Assembly (NCBI RefSeq): GCF_900116435.1
Contig: NZ_FPAZ01000017.1
Coordinates: 30,576-94,575 of the forward strand
DNA from: Pseudoalteromonas lipolytica
Lineage (GTDB): Bacteria; Pseudomonadota; Gammaproteobacteria; Enterobacterales; Alteromonadaceae
Length of the DNA stretch: 64,000 bases
Direction of reading: 5' to 3'
How positions within the stretch are numbered: position 1 is the first letter of the stretch; each line of letters begins with the position of its first letter. The position numbers and the translations under genes are program-made. A model generated the notes under the pieces. That model saw nothing but the letters and a program-made list of their open reading frames with translations, did no database searches and was not told the origin of the DNA. Positions 19,701-28,875 of the stretch are shown in pieces.

Positions 19701-20100
19701 TCTCTAAAAAGTTAAGGCCAATCGACTTTTCGTTACCTTCTAATGGGTAGGCCATACGAATAACCATATCGGGCGCGCCACCAATATTTCTAAGCTCTGA
19801 AGAGGTCTCAAATAGAGGGGCTGCAATTTGTGCAAAGCGTGTTTGATCAAGGTTGGGCTCGGCAGCAACCGCGACCGCAAGGCCACGAACAAGCTGGATA
19901 TTTGAAATGAGGATTGATTCAAGTTCAGCACGGTAGGCGCTTAATTTAGCCAGTTCTTGAGAGCGAAAGGCGTCTTTTCCGCGGTTGTAATTAATGTGAT
20001 CTAATACAAAACCAATGAATACAATTAGCGCGAGCGAAAACCAGAAAGCGAGCCTGAGTTTTCTTAGCTTTTTATTGTCGTTTTCAGTCGCTAGCGGCAT
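16726..20100 (-). CDS. CHASE-PAS-GAF hybrid sensor histidine kinase with two receiver domains
   Basis: A 1124-residue inner-membrane hybrid kinase. In order: transmembrane helix (about 15-35), periplasmic CHASE domain (about 45-255), second helix (about 268-288), PAS domain (about 300-420), GAF domain (about 440-580), HisKA with His617 ([14 protein letters not shown]), HATPase ([25 protein letters not shown]), a first receiver-like domain (about 840-960) that keeps FVDYQ but looks degenerate, and a canonical second receiver with Asp1047 ([11 protein letters not shown]). No HPt or output domain is attached, so phosphotransfer to a separate HPt protein is expected. It leads a transcript with yceH. 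Confidence 0.93.
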   Translation of the reverse strand: MPLATENDNKKLRKLRLAFWFSLALIVFIGFVLDHINYNRGKDAFRSQELAKLSAYRAELESILISNIQLVRGLAVAVAAEPNLDQTRFAQIAAPLFETSSELRNIGGAPDMVIRMAYPLEGNEKSIGLNFLENAAQRDDAIKARDENTIVMAGPLELVQGGHALVARMPVFMPPDHKFWGLLSVVLDINKIYTNSGLVSLGNHYDVALQGRNGKGQHGEFFYGQKHILENTPLSFSITFPGGEWRMYAAPKAGWSPPSSTIWPLRIAIILVCALFASASLFFLKMLERQYKSERMLETMSSLAKIGAWSFNLETKSMYWSDMTKQIFNYPINKQPEWPTNFNGFKAGFSRDKIRHLYEQALKHGKSFETQIQIINAKGDAVWVLVHCEAEHKNGRCIKLFGSIQDIDARKLIELENQKIALHNEILASLTVNDAVLTGNLNLSKHVIVQAICHALNVDRASIWLFSDDRQSLNTFAIHDQSNPQFSDPICLQQIEVQNYFDAINNNAVINASDAQQHPFTKDLYTDYLDKFDIRSLLTVIIPTGSKTMGVVCAEKCHSRQQWSKNEESFLIAVAALIGSLHASQRRIETEQQLVQAKEAAEQAVKAKSEFLASMSHEIRTPMNGVIGMLNIIKQTKLDSQQNHHIQLAQSSAESLLHIINDILDFSKIEAGKLDIENISFNVSKLLGDTVESFAIKAEQNNTKLVLDATQITHEFIVSDPNRIRQIINNLLGNAIKFTKDGEIIVIATVKQIDDAMYLDCSVVDSGVGIKPEKQATLFDSFTQADASTTRRYGGTGLGLAIVKQLCKLMQGDVNVVSSYGEGSTFNFSIKVKLDYKKQSLEPSHIIDKKQILIADSCTLSSNIAKKQLQLWGAEVEEINDMASLLNRAKQQNGQRCDAIFVDYQLYMQASAAEKQAFKTHFNATRCKRILMAPMSLTEKQTRQTLKVESIIFKPLTPSDLFNSLANDKYIEQQQINKETLVKKVATYTVNSASQILLVEDNKVNQMVAGALLKQAGISFDIAENGLEAIAKIANREHMPYELILMDCQMPEMDGYQATRAIRNGDAGTAHREVSIVALTANAMQGDKERCLNAGMNDYLTKPLNFDSLNKKLSVWLDTHQERE

Positions 20101-20275
20101 AAGTCTTATTGCGTATTATACTATCTTCCTACTATAGACAATTTCTGTCGTAATTAACAATGGACAATTGAGCTGTCCACGTTAAATTTAATTATTTGTA
20201 TCGTAACACTATTTTTTCACAAAGCACGGGTTACTATACCCATGTATTTGTTACTTTCGCGCAAGGAATTTGGGC

Positions 20276-22558
20276 ATGTTTAAGATAATCAAATGGTTAC
20301 TAATAAGCTTACTTATAGTGGGGCTACTCGCTACGGGGATCACTTATGGTGTGTTGAATTTAAGTTTACCTGCTTTAGATGGTCGGGGAACCAGCTCGGC
20401 AATTACCCACTCAGTAAAAATTGAGCGCGATAAGCTGGGGCAAGCCGTAATTCATGCTCAAAACCGTTTAGATGCTGCTTATGCACTTGGCTTTGCGCAT
20501 GGGCAAGATCGCTTTTTTCAAATGGATTTATTGCGTCGAAATGCTGCGGGTGAACTCAGTGAGCTATTTGGAAAAGCAGCTCTAGGCCTTGATAAAAAAA
20601 TGCGCTTTCATCAATTGCGACAACGCAGCCAAATTATGCTCGCACAGTTACCGGATAAAGATCAGGCTTTATTAAAAGCCTATACAGCGGGAGTCAATGA
20701 AGGGCATGCACAAGTTGGTTTCGACAGTTTTGAGTATATTTTAACGGGCGCAGAGGCCAAGCCTTGGCAAAGTGAAGACAGTTTACTGATTATTTTTAGT
20801 ATGTACTTAGATTTGCAAACGGCAACCTTTGAGCGTGATAAAACACTGATTGAAATTGAACAACGGTACGGTAATGCAATGGTTGAATTTATAACTCAAC
20901 CGAGTCCCTATCAAGCCGCGCTAGATAATAGTAAATTAGTCCCATATTCAGGCAAGATTCCCGCATTAAATGAGCCGCTGTGGGCGATGACTCACATTGA
21001 TGAAAACCAAGAAGTAGGCAGCAATAACTGGGCAGTAACAGGCGATTTAACCGCCACAGGGTCGGCCATGTTATCGGATGATATGCATTTGTCGTTTGCT
21101 GTGCCAATCATTTGGTATCGCGCGCAATTGAATTTCCCATTAAAGGGAGAAATGCAGCAAATTACAGGGGTGTCATTACCGGGAGCGCCCGCTATTGTTG
21201 TGGGCACTAATAATAAAATCGCTTGGGGGTTTACCAATGGGTACCTCGACACTGCTGACTGGATTGCACTGGATGGAAAAGAAAAAACATGGCAAATCGA
21301 CGAACCCATACTCTTAAATGATGGCAGCACTGAGCATTATGCATTAACGATGAGTGAATATGGCCCTGTGACAGAGATTAACGGTAAGCCATACGCCTTA
21401 AGCTGGGTTGCCCATCATGATTATGCTGTAAACATGGCGCTTTTAAAGCTTGAGCAAGCGCGCAATGTCGATGACGCTTTATCGCTTGCAGATTATGTTG
21501 GTATTCCGGTGCAAAACCTCATGGTGGTTGATGATAAGGGCAGTGCGGCATGGAAAAATATGGGGGCTATTCCAGCACGTAAAGTGCCTCATCAGCTTGC
21601 GGTATCGGAGCAAGATTACTCACCCAAATGGCATGATAATGAAACTGATCGCCCCTTTGTTAAAAACCCTGAGAGTGGTCGCCTTTGGACGGGTAATTCA
21701 CGTGTTGTTTCTGCAGCAGACCATGCGCGTTTTGGTAATGGAGCGTATGCGATGGGGGCTCGTTCAGCGCAAATTCGCGATCGCTTATTTGAAAAACAAC
21801 AGTTTAACGAACAAGACTTTTATGACTTACAACACGATAATGAAGCGCGCTTTTTAAAAGATTGGCATAATTTACTTGTTAATCAATTAACTGCTGCCGG
21901 TGATAAATATACTGTTTACTTAACAGCGCTTAACAACTGGCAAGCCTGTGCTTGTAGCGATTCAATAGGCTATACCTTAGTGAAACGTTATCGAGACGAA
22001 GTTATTAATAGCCTATTTAGTCCTCTTGAAAACACACTTAAGTTAGACGGCGGTAGCTTGAAATATGTAAAGCGTGATTTAGAGCCTGCGCTTTGGCAAC
22101 TGATTGAGGAAAAACCGGCACACTGGTTAAATCCAAAGTACAGCGATTGGCAGCAGCAAATGTTGGCAGCATTCGATCACACCGTCGCTAAATTAACGAA
22201 GCAGTATGGCAATAATTTACATAGTTGGGAGTGGGGAAAAGTGAATCAATTGGTGATTGAACACCCATTCGCTAAGCAGATCCCAGTGCTTAAAAAGCTG
22301 TTGAATATGCCAACGGCTCCGGGGTTTGGCGATACTTTTATGCCCGCAGTACAAGGTCGAAGTTTTGGCGCATCACAACGCTTTATCGTACAGCCAGGTT
22401 ATCTAGAAAATGCGATTATGGCGATTCCTGGAGGTCAGTCAGGTCATCCTTTATCGGAGTTTTACCGTGCAGGGTTTAATGATTATGTGTCTAGCGAGTT
22501 GACGCCACTGTTGCCGCAAAATATCGTACACAGTATTACGATTAACGCGGTTAACTAA
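20276..22558 (+). CDS. Penicillin acylase family (S45) N-terminal nucleophile hydrolase
   Basis: A 760-residue member of the penicillin amidase/acyl-homoserine-lactone acylase family. An N-terminal hydrophobic anchor or signal (residues 5-27) is followed by the alpha-chain region with FAHGQDRFFQMDLLRR, then the autoproteolytic junction before Ser249 in GSNNWAVTG, which becomes the N-terminal nucleophile of the beta chain. LPGAPAIVVGTNNKIAWG and the late PGGQSGHPLSEFY are family motifs. Substrates in the family include N-acyl-homoserine lactones, beta-lactams and other amides; this one is undetermined. I choose ATG 20276 because AAGGA lies eight bases upstream. The 3' end overlaps the convergent cyclase gene by eight bases. 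Confidence 0.92.
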   Translation: MFKIIKWLLISLLIVGLLATGITYGVLNLSLPALDGRGTSSAITHSVKIERDKLGQAVIHAQNRLDAAYALGFAHGQDRFFQMDLLRRNAAGELSELFGKAALGLDKKMRFHQLRQRSQIMLAQLPDKDQALLKAYTAGVNEGHAQVGFDSFEYILTGAEAKPWQSEDSLLIIFSMYLDLQTATFERDKTLIEIEQRYGNAMVEFITQPSPYQAALDNSKLVPYSGKIPALNEPLWAMTHIDENQEVGSNNWAVTGDLTATGSAMLSDDMHLSFAVPIIWYRAQLNFPLKGEMQQITGVSLPGAPAIVVGTNNKIAWGFTNGYLDTADWIALDGKEKTWQIDEPILLNDGSTEHYALTMSEYGPVTEINGKPYALSWVAHHDYAVNMALLKLEQARNVDDALSLADYVGIPVQNLMVVDDKGSAAWKNMGAIPARKVPHQLAVSEQDYSPKWHDNETDRPFVKNPESGRLWTGNSRVVSAADHARFGNGAYAMGARSAQIRDRLFEKQQFNEQDFYDLQHDNEARFLKDWHNLLVNQLTAAGDKYTVYLTALNNWQACACSDSIGYTLVKRYRDEVINSLFSPLENTLKLDGGSLKYVKRDLEPALWQLIEEKPAHWLNPKYSDWQQQMLAAFDHTVAKLTKQYGNNLHSWEWGKVNQLVIEHPFAKQIPVLKKLLNMPTAPGFGDTFMPAVQGRSFGASQRFIVQPGYLENAIMAIPGGQSGHPLSEFYRAGFNDYVSSELTPLLPQNIVHSITINAVN

Positions 22559-23651
22559 CGGCGTCAATGTTATTAAATACGCTACTTTGTCCGGTCGCGA
22601 TGGTGGTTTTATTTCGCCCTGAGTGCTTGCTTTTATACAATGCGGCATCTGCTTGTTGCAGCATGCACTCAAGCGACGCTAACGGTTGCCATTCAATAAG
22701 GCCAAAACTCATCGTGACGGTTAATTCAGGAAAGTCTTGATGCGGTTCAATGGCTGCAATTTGCTGGCGTAATGCTTCGACTTTGGCAAAGGCTTGTTGT
22801 TGATTGGTGTGCCCTAGTAGTAACAAAAACTCTTCTCCTCCCCAGCGTACCGCAATATCATTTTCAGTTAAAAAAGCACGAATAGCGGCAGAAATATTCA
22901 ACAATATGGTGTCGCCTTTATCATGGCCGTAGCTGTCATTTATATTTTTAAAGTGATCAATATCAGCCATAACTAAGCTGAGGTTATCAGCGTTCTCAAT
23001 GTTTTTTTTATGGGCTGCTAGGATGAGTTTTTTTGCAAAACGACGGTTATACAATTTTGTAAGTGGGTCACGAGAGGCCATTTCTGTCAGCTCTATTCGC
23101 TGTGATATCGTTATTTCTCTAATCAAGCCAATGCCATATACCATGGGTAATCCAGCTATAATGATGTTGATCACATTGATATGAGGAATGAGTTCAGGGT
23201 AGGAAAAGGTATAGGTTACTTCGGCAAAAAAGACGTATAACAAAGCAAAGGTGATGATCATTAAAAAGCTATAAATAGCAGCGCGTTTTAACGGCAATTG
23301 ATAGTCGATCATTAAAATACAAGAAATTGTCCATAAATAAAATTGAAACCCTGCGCTGAGTCCCAGTGTTGCACATACCACCACTGCATGAATGAGCACT
23401 TCGAGGCAAAATACTCTCAGCGCTAATGAGGTTAATCCTTGGTTTATAAGAAAGATGCCACCGCCCCAAGCAAAAACACTTAATACGTTTACTATGGCAA
23501 GCGTATTGGCTCCAATGTGGGCAAAGGCTGGTATTAATAAGGCATGAACTGCTAAGGCAAAATAAGCAATTCTAGAAATGATGAGAAACTTTACATGTTC
23601 AATTTCTTCTAATCCAGACTGCGTAGGTTGTTTAAGTAGATGTTTTATCAA
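22551..23651 (-). CDS. Membrane diguanylate cyclase (GGDEF)
   Basis: A 366-residue protein with about six hydrophobic helices in the first 185 residues and a C-terminal GGDEF domain. The active-site motif is GGEEF at 271-275, and the DIDHFKNINDSYGHDKGD substrate/metal region is intact, so it should make cyclic di-GMP. The RxxD inhibitory site normally placed five residues before GGEEF reads TEND, lacking the arginine, so product inhibition through the I-site is not expected. The membrane part resembles short MASE-type sensor modules; the signal is unknown. Confidence 0.93.
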   Translation of the reverse strand: MIKHLLKQPTQSGLEEIEHVKFLIISRIAYFALAVHALLIPAFAHIGANTLAIVNVLSVFAWGGGIFLINQGLTSLALRVFCLEVLIHAVVVCATLGLSAGFQFYLWTISCILMIDYQLPLKRAAIYSFLMIITFALLYVFFAEVTYTFSYPELIPHINVINIIIAGLPMVYGIGLIREITISQRIELTEMASRDPLTKLYNRRFAKKLILAAHKKNIENADNLSLVMADIDHFKNINDSYGHDKGDTILLNISAAIRAFLTENDIAVRWGGEEFLLLLGHTNQQQAFAKVEALRQQIAAIEPHQDFPELTVTMSFGLIEWQPLASLECMLQQADAALYKSKHSGRNKTTIATGQSSVFNNIDAVS

Positions 23652-23911
23652 ACCAACCTCATAGATACAGACAGGGAGAATGTAAGTATAGATGATAATT
23701 TCAGCAGTGATCAGCTATTCTAGGTTATTCACATAGATAACAGTAAAAAAGTTCATAATTTGGGCGCAGGATTAAACACGTGTTCACCTGATATTTGCTA
23801 AGCTTAGGGTTTAGCATAACAAGCAAAAGATGCAGACTAGAATCAATTAGTTGAGAGAATAGTATGCACATTGCCGCTTGGTTTGTCCTCTCGTGCCTAA
23901 AAGGAGTATGT

Positions 23912-25444
23912 ATGCCGGCAGAAAAAACGCATTTAGCGATCTGTAATTTAACGAAAGAGCAGTATCCACAAATAAAAACTTTAATGGATCAAGCCTATCC
24001 TGGGCTGGGGGGCGCGTGGCCAAGCCATACGATTTTCAGACTGATTGATCAATTTCCAGAAGGTCAAATCGGGATTGTAGATGATGGCGTTTTAGTAGGC
24101 ATAGCACTGAGTGTGCAAGTTGATTATGCGCGTTTTTCTAACCCCCATACTTATGAAGATATTGTTGATGGTCATGACCGTGTCTTTAGTGATCCAGAAG
24201 GCGATGCGTTATACGGATTAGATGTGGTTATTTCATCGACCCACCGAGGTATGCGACTCGGTCGTCGTTTATATGACGCACGTAAAGAGCTTTGTCGTCA
24301 GTATAACTTACGCGCTATTTTAGCGGGCGGGCGTATTCCACGTTATTACAATCACAGCAGTGATATGTCGCCAATGGAATACATTGAGAAAGTTGATCAC
24401 AAAGAATTATATGATCCGATTCTCAGTTTCCAGCTTTCGAACGATTTTCAGGTAAAGCGACTGCTTAAAAAATACCTACCTGAAGACCAAGAGTCAGTGG
24501 GCTACGCTACGTTGTTAGAGTGGAATAACATTATGTTTGAACCCACTGATACTGTGCTTGAATCAACTAAATCTATAGTGCGTGTAGGGGCTGTACAATG
24601 GCAAATGCGCTGTGTTGACTCGGTAGAAGAACTGCTAAAACAAGTTGAATATTTTGTGGATACAGTGTCTGACTATAAAAGCGACTTTATTTTATTTCCA
24701 GAGTTCTTTAATGCGCCAATAATGGGCTTAACTGAGCAAAGCAATCAAACAGAAGCGATCCGTTACTTAGCTGAGTACACCGAAACTTTTCGCGATGCGA
24801 TGTCACGTATGGCTGTTGAATACAATGCCAATATTATTACCGGTTCAATGCCACTGGCAGAGGGCGATAAGATTTATAATGTCAGCTACTTGTGTCATCG
24901 AAGCGGTAAAATTGATGAGCAGCGTAAAATACATATTACGCCTCATGAACAAAACGACTGGGTTATTCAAGGCGGCGATAAAATTGCGGTATTCGAAACC
25001 GACGCGGGGCGTGTGGGGATCCAAATTTGTTATGACGTTGAATTTCCAGAGTTGTCGCGTATTTTAGCAAAACAAGGCCTAGATATTTTATTTGTGCCTT
25101 TTTGGACAGACACTAAAAATAGTTATTTACGTGTGCGCCATTGTGCACAAGCGCGTGCTATTGAAAATGAGTGCTACGTGGTTATTGCTGGCTCTGTTGG
25201 TAATTTACCTGAAGTTGAAAGCCTTGATGTACAGTATTCACAATCGGCAGTATTAACGCCGTCAGATTTTTCATTTCCACACGATGCGACATTAAACGAA
25301 GCAACCCCAAATACCGAAATGCTGTTATTCAGTGATTTAGACATGGACAAGTTGAAGATTCTTCACAGCGAAGGAACCGTGCGTAACTTAAAAGACCGTC
25401 GTGAAGACTTGTACGATGTGATACTGAAAAAGAGAGACGACTAA
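23912..25444 (+). CDS. GNAT acetyltransferase / carbon-nitrogen hydrolase fusion
   Basis: A 510-residue two-domain protein. The N-terminal half (about 5-205) is a GNAT-like domain with the acetyl-CoA loop region STHRGMRLGRRLYDAR. The C-terminal half is a nitrilase-superfamily domain with the catalytic triad Glu264 (LFPEFFN), Lys339 (QRKIHITPHE) and Cys373 (IQICYDVEFPE). The same architecture is known in B. subtilis YhcX and homologues, without a settled substrate. The start at 23912 has AAGGAG five bases upstream; the frame continues back to 23864 without such a signal. Its stop codon overlaps the gdx start by one base, so the two are translationally coupled. Confidence 0.92.
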   Translation: MPAEKTHLAICNLTKEQYPQIKTLMDQAYPGLGGAWPSHTIFRLIDQFPEGQIGIVDDGVLVGIALSVQVDYARFSNPHTYEDIVDGHDRVFSDPEGDALYGLDVVISSTHRGMRLGRRLYDARKELCRQYNLRAILAGGRIPRYYNHSSDMSPMEYIEKVDHKELYDPILSFQLSNDFQVKRLLKKYLPEDQESVGYATLLEWNNIMFEPTDTVLESTKSIVRVGAVQWQMRCVDSVEELLKQVEYFVDTVSDYKSDFILFPEFFNAPIMGLTEQSNQTEAIRYLAEYTETFRDAMSRMAVEYNANIITGSMPLAEGDKIYNVSYLCHRSGKIDEQRKIHITPHEQNDWVIQGGDKIAVFETDAGRVGIQICYDVEFPELSRILAKQGLDILFVPFWTDTKNSYLRVRHCAQARAIENECYVVIAGSVGNLPEVESLDVQYSQSAVLTPSDFSFPHDATLNEATPNTEMLLFSDLDMDKLKILHSEGTVRNLKDRREDLYDVILKKRDD

Positions 25445-25761
25445 TGGCATGGCTATACTTAATTGTGGCGGGGTTATTAGAAATAGGCTGGCCTGTTGGG
25501 CTTAAAATGTCGCAAGATCAAGAAAGCCGCTGGTTAGGTATTTCGATTGCCGTGGCGTTTATGGTCGCCAGCGGGTTCATGTTATGGCTTGCACAAAAAC
25601 AAATACCCATGGGGACATCTTATGCAGTATGGACAGGCATTGGTGCTGCAGGTACTTTTTTAGTAGGTATTTTGTTTTACGGCGATGCAGCCACATTTGG
25701 TCGCATCGCGGGTGTATTACTGATTATAAGTGGTGTGATCACGCTTAAAATCAGTCATTAA
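25444..25761 (+). CDS. gdx: Guanidinium exporter of the SMR family
   Basis: A 105-residue, four-helix small multidrug resistance protein. It carries the SugE/Gdx signatures GLLEIGWPVGLK, including the essential Glu in helix 1, and PMGTSYAVWTGIGAAGT, which separate Gdx from drug-exporting EmrE types. Gdx proteins exchange guanidinium for protons as antiparallel dimers in the inner membrane. The start overlaps the stop of the GNAT/nitrilase gene (TAATG). I saw no guanidine riboswitch upstream of the pair, so expression may not be guanidine-controlled in the familiar way. Confidence 0.93.
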   Translation: MAWLYLIVAGLLEIGWPVGLKMSQDQESRWLGISIAVAFMVASGFMLWLAQKQIPMGTSYAVWTGIGAAGTFLVGILFYGDAATFGRIAGVLLIISGVITLKISH

Positions 25762-25785
25762 AAAAGCGGCTATTGCCGCTCTTTT
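25762..25785. terminator. Bidirectional terminator between gdx and the EamA gene
   Basis: AAAAGCGGC, TATT and GCCGCT form a GC-rich hairpin flanked by A-run on the left and CTTTT on the right, placed exactly between the gdx stop and the convergent transporter stop. It can serve both directions. Confidence 0.9.
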
Positions 25786-26659
25786 AAGGAAGCATAACGA
25801 GTATAGCCGCGAGCGCAATTAACACGAGCCCTGCCGTGTCTTGGCGTTTTAGCGGCTGTTTAAGCAACAGTATTGATACCATTATGGTAAAGAACACCTC
25901 AATTTGCCCTAGCGTTTTCACATACGCAACATGCTGTAAACTCATGGCACTAAACCACCCTATAGACCCCAAACAACTACACACACTGACGGCAGTTGTC
26001 GTGCCTTTGTGTTGCCACATTTTTGCAAAGGTGTCGCGTTCTTTTAGCGCGATATAAAAACACAACATAACAGTTTGCAGACTAATAATAAGTACTAAAA
26101 CCCATGCTGCAGAATGCGGAAAACTCAGTCCTGAGTTAAGACTTGCTTCGCGGATCCAAGATGATGAAAGCGCAAATGAAGTACCACAAGCCAATCCCAA
26201 TAACGCGGTACCTAAGTTGAAGTGTTTGACATTGGCAATCCCACTGAGCAGTAAGACGGCAATGGCACCAATAAATACACCAAACCAACCTAATAAAGAC
26301 AGCGCAGAACCAAAGAACATCACCCCTAAAATGGCGGCCATTAAAGCCTCACTTTTAGCAAGCCCTGCTCCAACAGCAAAGTTGTTCATTTTAAACAGTT
26401 TAACCATTAATCCGGTTGCGACAATTTGTACAACACTTGCACCAACAATATAACCAATAAAAGCAGGGTTGAAGTCGGGGAGTGCGGCTGCTTGATAACG
26501 ATAAAGGCTCAATAAATACAGCGCTGCAATAGGACTTGCAACAATAAAACGTGCCAAAGTGACCCCTGCTACACTGACATGTGCGCTGAGTTTACTTTGT
26601 AATGCATTTCGCCACGACTGCATAAAGGCGGCAAAAATGGTTAAGAAAATCCAAGTCAT
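25784..26659 (-). CDS. EamA/DMT family transporter
   Basis: A 291-residue protein with about ten hydrophobic helices arranged as two EamA repeats, typical of drug/metabolite transporters of the RhaT/YdcZ-like group. The final helices (IEVFFTIMVSILLLKQPLKRQDTAGLVLIALAAILV) are characteristic of the family. The substrate is unknown. It is convergent with gdx and shares a terminator with it; the upstream region to 26834 holds no other gene. Confidence 0.85.
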   Translation of the reverse strand: MTWIFLTIFAAFMQSWRNALQSKLSAHVSVAGVTLARFIVASPIAALYLLSLYRYQAAALPDFNPAFIGYIVGASVVQIVATGLMVKLFKMNNFAVGAGLAKSEALMAAILGVMFFGSALSLLGWFGVFIGAIAVLLLSGIANVKHFNLGTALLGLACGTSFALSSSWIREASLNSGLSFPHSAAWVLVLIISLQTVMLCFYIALKERDTFAKMWQHKGTTTAVSVCSCLGSIGWFSAMSLQHVAYVKTLGQIEVFFTIMVSILLLKQPLKRQDTAGLVLIALAAILVMLP

Positions 26660-26833
26660 ATTGAAAATAAATTAATGGGGAGAGGCTGTTAGAGTAACAA
26701 AGCCGTGTTATAAGCGCATTAGCTTATCGATCAACTTGAGAAAAAATCAGCTGTGTTAGACGGTGTCGTTAAAGGTAGCGGCTTTTTTCTGTTTACGTTA
26801 GGGTAGGTGTATACAACAGAATAAGGAAGCGTT

Positions 26834-27217
26834 ATGACAACATTAATACTGTGTGCACTCATTGCTGTATTATTGCCTTATTTAGCGAAAGCGCCCGTCG
26901 CATTTGCACAAAATAAGCTTGCGGGATACGACAATAAACACCCAAGAGAGCAGCAGAGCAAACTAACAGGATTTGGCGCTCGCGCGTTGGCTGCACACCA
27001 AAACAGTTTTGAATCTTTGATTGTTTTTGGTGTTGCTTTAGCGGTCGTTATGAGTACTAACAATGTGTATCACGTTACCGAAACATTGGCTATTATGCAT
27101 GTTGTTTCACGTGTTATGTACTGCATTTTTTACTATATAAACCAAGATATTCTGCGTTCATTGGTTTGGCTCGTTGGTTATGTTTGTGCCGTGGCGATGA
27201 TTGCAGTCTGTTTATAA
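26834..27217 (+). CDS. MAPEG family membrane protein
   Basis: A 127-residue protein with four predicted helices and the MAPEG-family features: a loop after helix 1 with RALAAHQNSFESLIVFGVALAV (Asn and Glu conserved) and a later HVVSRVMYCIFYYIN segment. The eukaryotic relatives are glutathione-dependent eicosanoid enzymes and microsomal glutathione S-transferases; bacterial members of this length are mostly uncharacterised. AAGGAAG lies about five bases before the ATG. It stands alone, with 174 bases of no evident content upstream apart from possible promoter sequence. Confidence 0.88.
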   Translation: MTTLILCALIAVLLPYLAKAPVAFAQNKLAGYDNKHPREQQSKLTGFGARALAAHQNSFESLIVFGVALAVVMSTNNVYHVTETLAIMHVVSRVMYCIFYYINQDILRSLVWLVGYVCAVAMIAVCL

Positions 27218-27224
27218 AAACCAC

Positions 27225-27256
27225 AAAGCAAGCGGCTTAAAAAAGGCGCTTGCTTT
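27225..27256. terminator. Terminator-like hairpin between MAPEG and BlaR1-like genes
   Basis: AAAGCAAGCG and CGCTTGCTTT pair perfectly over ten bases around a 12-base loop. On the minus strand a TTTTTAT tract follows a few bases later, so it best fits termination of the BlaI/BlaR1-like operon and possibly of the MAPEG gene. Confidence 0.65.
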
Positions 27257-27277
27257 AGGGTCTTTGGTGCTCGTTAA

Positions 27278-28483
27278 TTACTTAGAGCTCACTTTAATTT
27301 TCTCAATTAAATCCTTCGCTTTAACGTTTTCATCCAAAGCAAAGTCGAGCTGCACGAGGACATTTTTATAGCCTGATTCAGTTGGCGCGTATTGCCATTT
27401 TTTTAGTGCGCGCTTAGCCTCTCGGTTAAATACATCCTCAGGCTCAGCACTCACAACACTGATATTGCTGGTGGCCCCGCTGGGTGAAATGTCGTATTTC
27501 AATACAACTGAGCCGCTTATTCCTTGCTCTACTGCCTGCACTGGATAGATAGGCTCTACACGCATCACAGCTTGGTAGTCTTTTTCTTTCTCTGCATTCA
27601 CAGGCTGTTTTGCAATTGCAAAGCTACTAAGCATACCGGCCGCAAAAATAACAAGCGCTGTTTTTGCAATAAACGAACTATTATCGAGTTGTTTAATTTG
27701 GTTGAGTCTTTGTAACATGGTGTTTTTATCTCCGTATTGTGAGTAAGCCATGAGTCCCACGGTGCTAAAGCTTGCACAATGAACTAATGCCTTGCTGTAT
27801 AGAATTCGCTGTTCCGTTGATTTATCTTTTAGTACGTGTTCATCGCATGAAAGCTCTTGCAATCGACGCAGGCTTGCATAGCCCAACCAGGCGAGTGGGT
27901 TAAACCAAATTAACAAGGTGCCCATGAGCGCCAACGCGTTAATTAAATTATCTTTACGATGAATATGGACACATTCATGCTCCAAAATAAGGGCTAAAGC
28001 ATGCTGGTCGTAATTAATGTTGTAATTAGATGGCAGGACTAATTTGGTTTTTATCAGCCCAATCACTAAGGGTGAACTGACTTTTTCACTTTGATAAAAA
28101 CGTAATCCTTTATAGTTGTCATTAGGGGTCGCTATTGGCTTTAATTTTAAGCGAGTGAGAAACTGATAATGAAAGTACACGGCACAGAGCATAAGTGTAA
28201 TTGTTATTAGGCTATAAATAGCGAACCAGCTCAGTGATAGCTGTGGCGTCACTGGATTAGATGGGGTAATGGTAAACTGACTAATGAACTGATTGTGTAT
28301 TGGTTTTAAATGATCAGGCAAATTTGCCAACATTAAACACGCAGGGAGTAATGCCCATAACGCATAAACAAGGCGAGCAGATACGTGGCTGAGGAGCTTT
28401 CGCTCAAGAAGGATAAGAAATAAAATAGCGCAAGAGATAAAAAGTTGCTGCTCTAATAGCCAATTAAAAAACGTTTCGAACAT
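27278..28483 (-). CDS. BlaR1/MecR1-like M56 membrane metallopeptidase with C-terminal TonB domain
   Basis: A 401-residue membrane protein. Helices near residues 10-30, 35-55, 88-110 and 285-305 frame an M56 zinc protease domain with HECVH at 169-173 (LILEHECVHIHRKDN) and the downstream glutamate-containing LQELSCDEHVL. Its C-terminal part (about 318-395) is a TonB-C-like domain (AVMRVEPIYPVQAVEQGISGSV) instead of the penicillin-binding sensor of BlaR1. It probably cleaves or controls the BlaI-like repressor encoded just upstream, in response to an envelope signal other than beta-lactam. The gap from the repressor stop is nine bases, with AAGGTGATG as ribosome site. Confidence 0.9.
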   Translation of the reverse strand: MFETFFNWLLEQQLFISCAILFLILLERKLLSHVSARLVYALWALLPACLMLANLPDHLKPIHNQFISQFTITPSNPVTPQLSLSWFAIYSLITITLMLCAVYFHYQFLTRLKLKPIATPNDNYKGLRFYQSEKVSSPLVIGLIKTKLVLPSNYNINYDQHALALILEHECVHIHRKDNLINALALMGTLLIWFNPLAWLGYASLRRLQELSCDEHVLKDKSTEQRILYSKALVHCASFSTVGLMAYSQYGDKNTMLQRLNQIKQLDNSSFIAKTALVIFAAGMLSSFAIAKQPVNAEKEKDYQAVMRVEPIYPVQAVEQGISGSVVLKYDISPSGATSNISVVSAEPEDVFNREAKRALKKWQYAPTESGYKNVLVQLDFALDENVKAKDLIEKIKVSSK

Positions 28484-28492
28484 GACATCACC

Positions 28493-28867
28493 TTACTTTT
28501 GCTGCTTTTCCCAATCATTAATGACTTTTTTAAGCTCATCAATGTCGTTTTGAGAAAGTTGTTCAGACTTTGCAAAGCCGCTAACCAGCGGGGCTATACG
28601 GCCATTAAAGAAACGTTCAACAAAGCTTTGGCTTTCTTTTAGTGTGTACTCTTCACGCGCAATGCAAGGCGTGTAGTTATACAGTCGCCCTTGTTTTTCA
28701 AAGCTGAGTGCGCCTTTTTTAACTAAGCGGCTGAGTAAGGTTTTTATGGTTTTTTCGTGCCACTCTTTATCGTCACTCAAACGCTCAATAACTTGGCTGG
28801 CTGTCGCAGGATAATCGAGCCACACGGCATCTAATACTTCGAATTCTGCTTTTGAAAGTTCAATCAT
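28493..28867 (-). CDS. BlaI/MecI/CopY family transcriptional repressor
   Basis: A 124-residue winged-helix repressor: N-terminal LSKAEFEVLDAVW, recognition region EKTIKTLLSRLVKKGAL, wing with GRLYNYTP, and C-terminal dimerisation helices. The family blocks transcription as a dimer on TACA/TGTA-type palindromes and is inactivated by proteolysis by the partner M56 protease. A near-perfect palindrome of this type lies immediately upstream, so autoregulation is strongly indicated. No beta-lactamase or penicillin-binding protein gene is in the window. Confidence 0.95.
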   Translation of the reverse strand: MIELSKAEFEVLDAVWLDYPATASQVIERLSDDKEWHEKTIKTLLSRLVKKGALSFEKQGRLYNYTPCIAREEYTLKESQSFVERFFNGRIAPLVSGFAKSEQLSQNDIDELKKVINDWEKQQK

Positions 28868-28875
28868 TTTATTGC

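Noticed and set aside
20276..22558. Quorum-quenching acyl-homoserine-lactone acylase
   Set aside because: The S45 family fits, but substrate specificity cannot be separated from other amidases on sequence alone, so I kept the broad name.
23652..23911. Possible guanidine riboswitch ahead of the GNAT/nitrilase-gdx pair
   Set aside because: I looked for the paired ACGR-loop hairpins of guanidine-II and conserved segments of guanidine-I and found neither; only a weak TGCTAA/TTAGCA stem is present.
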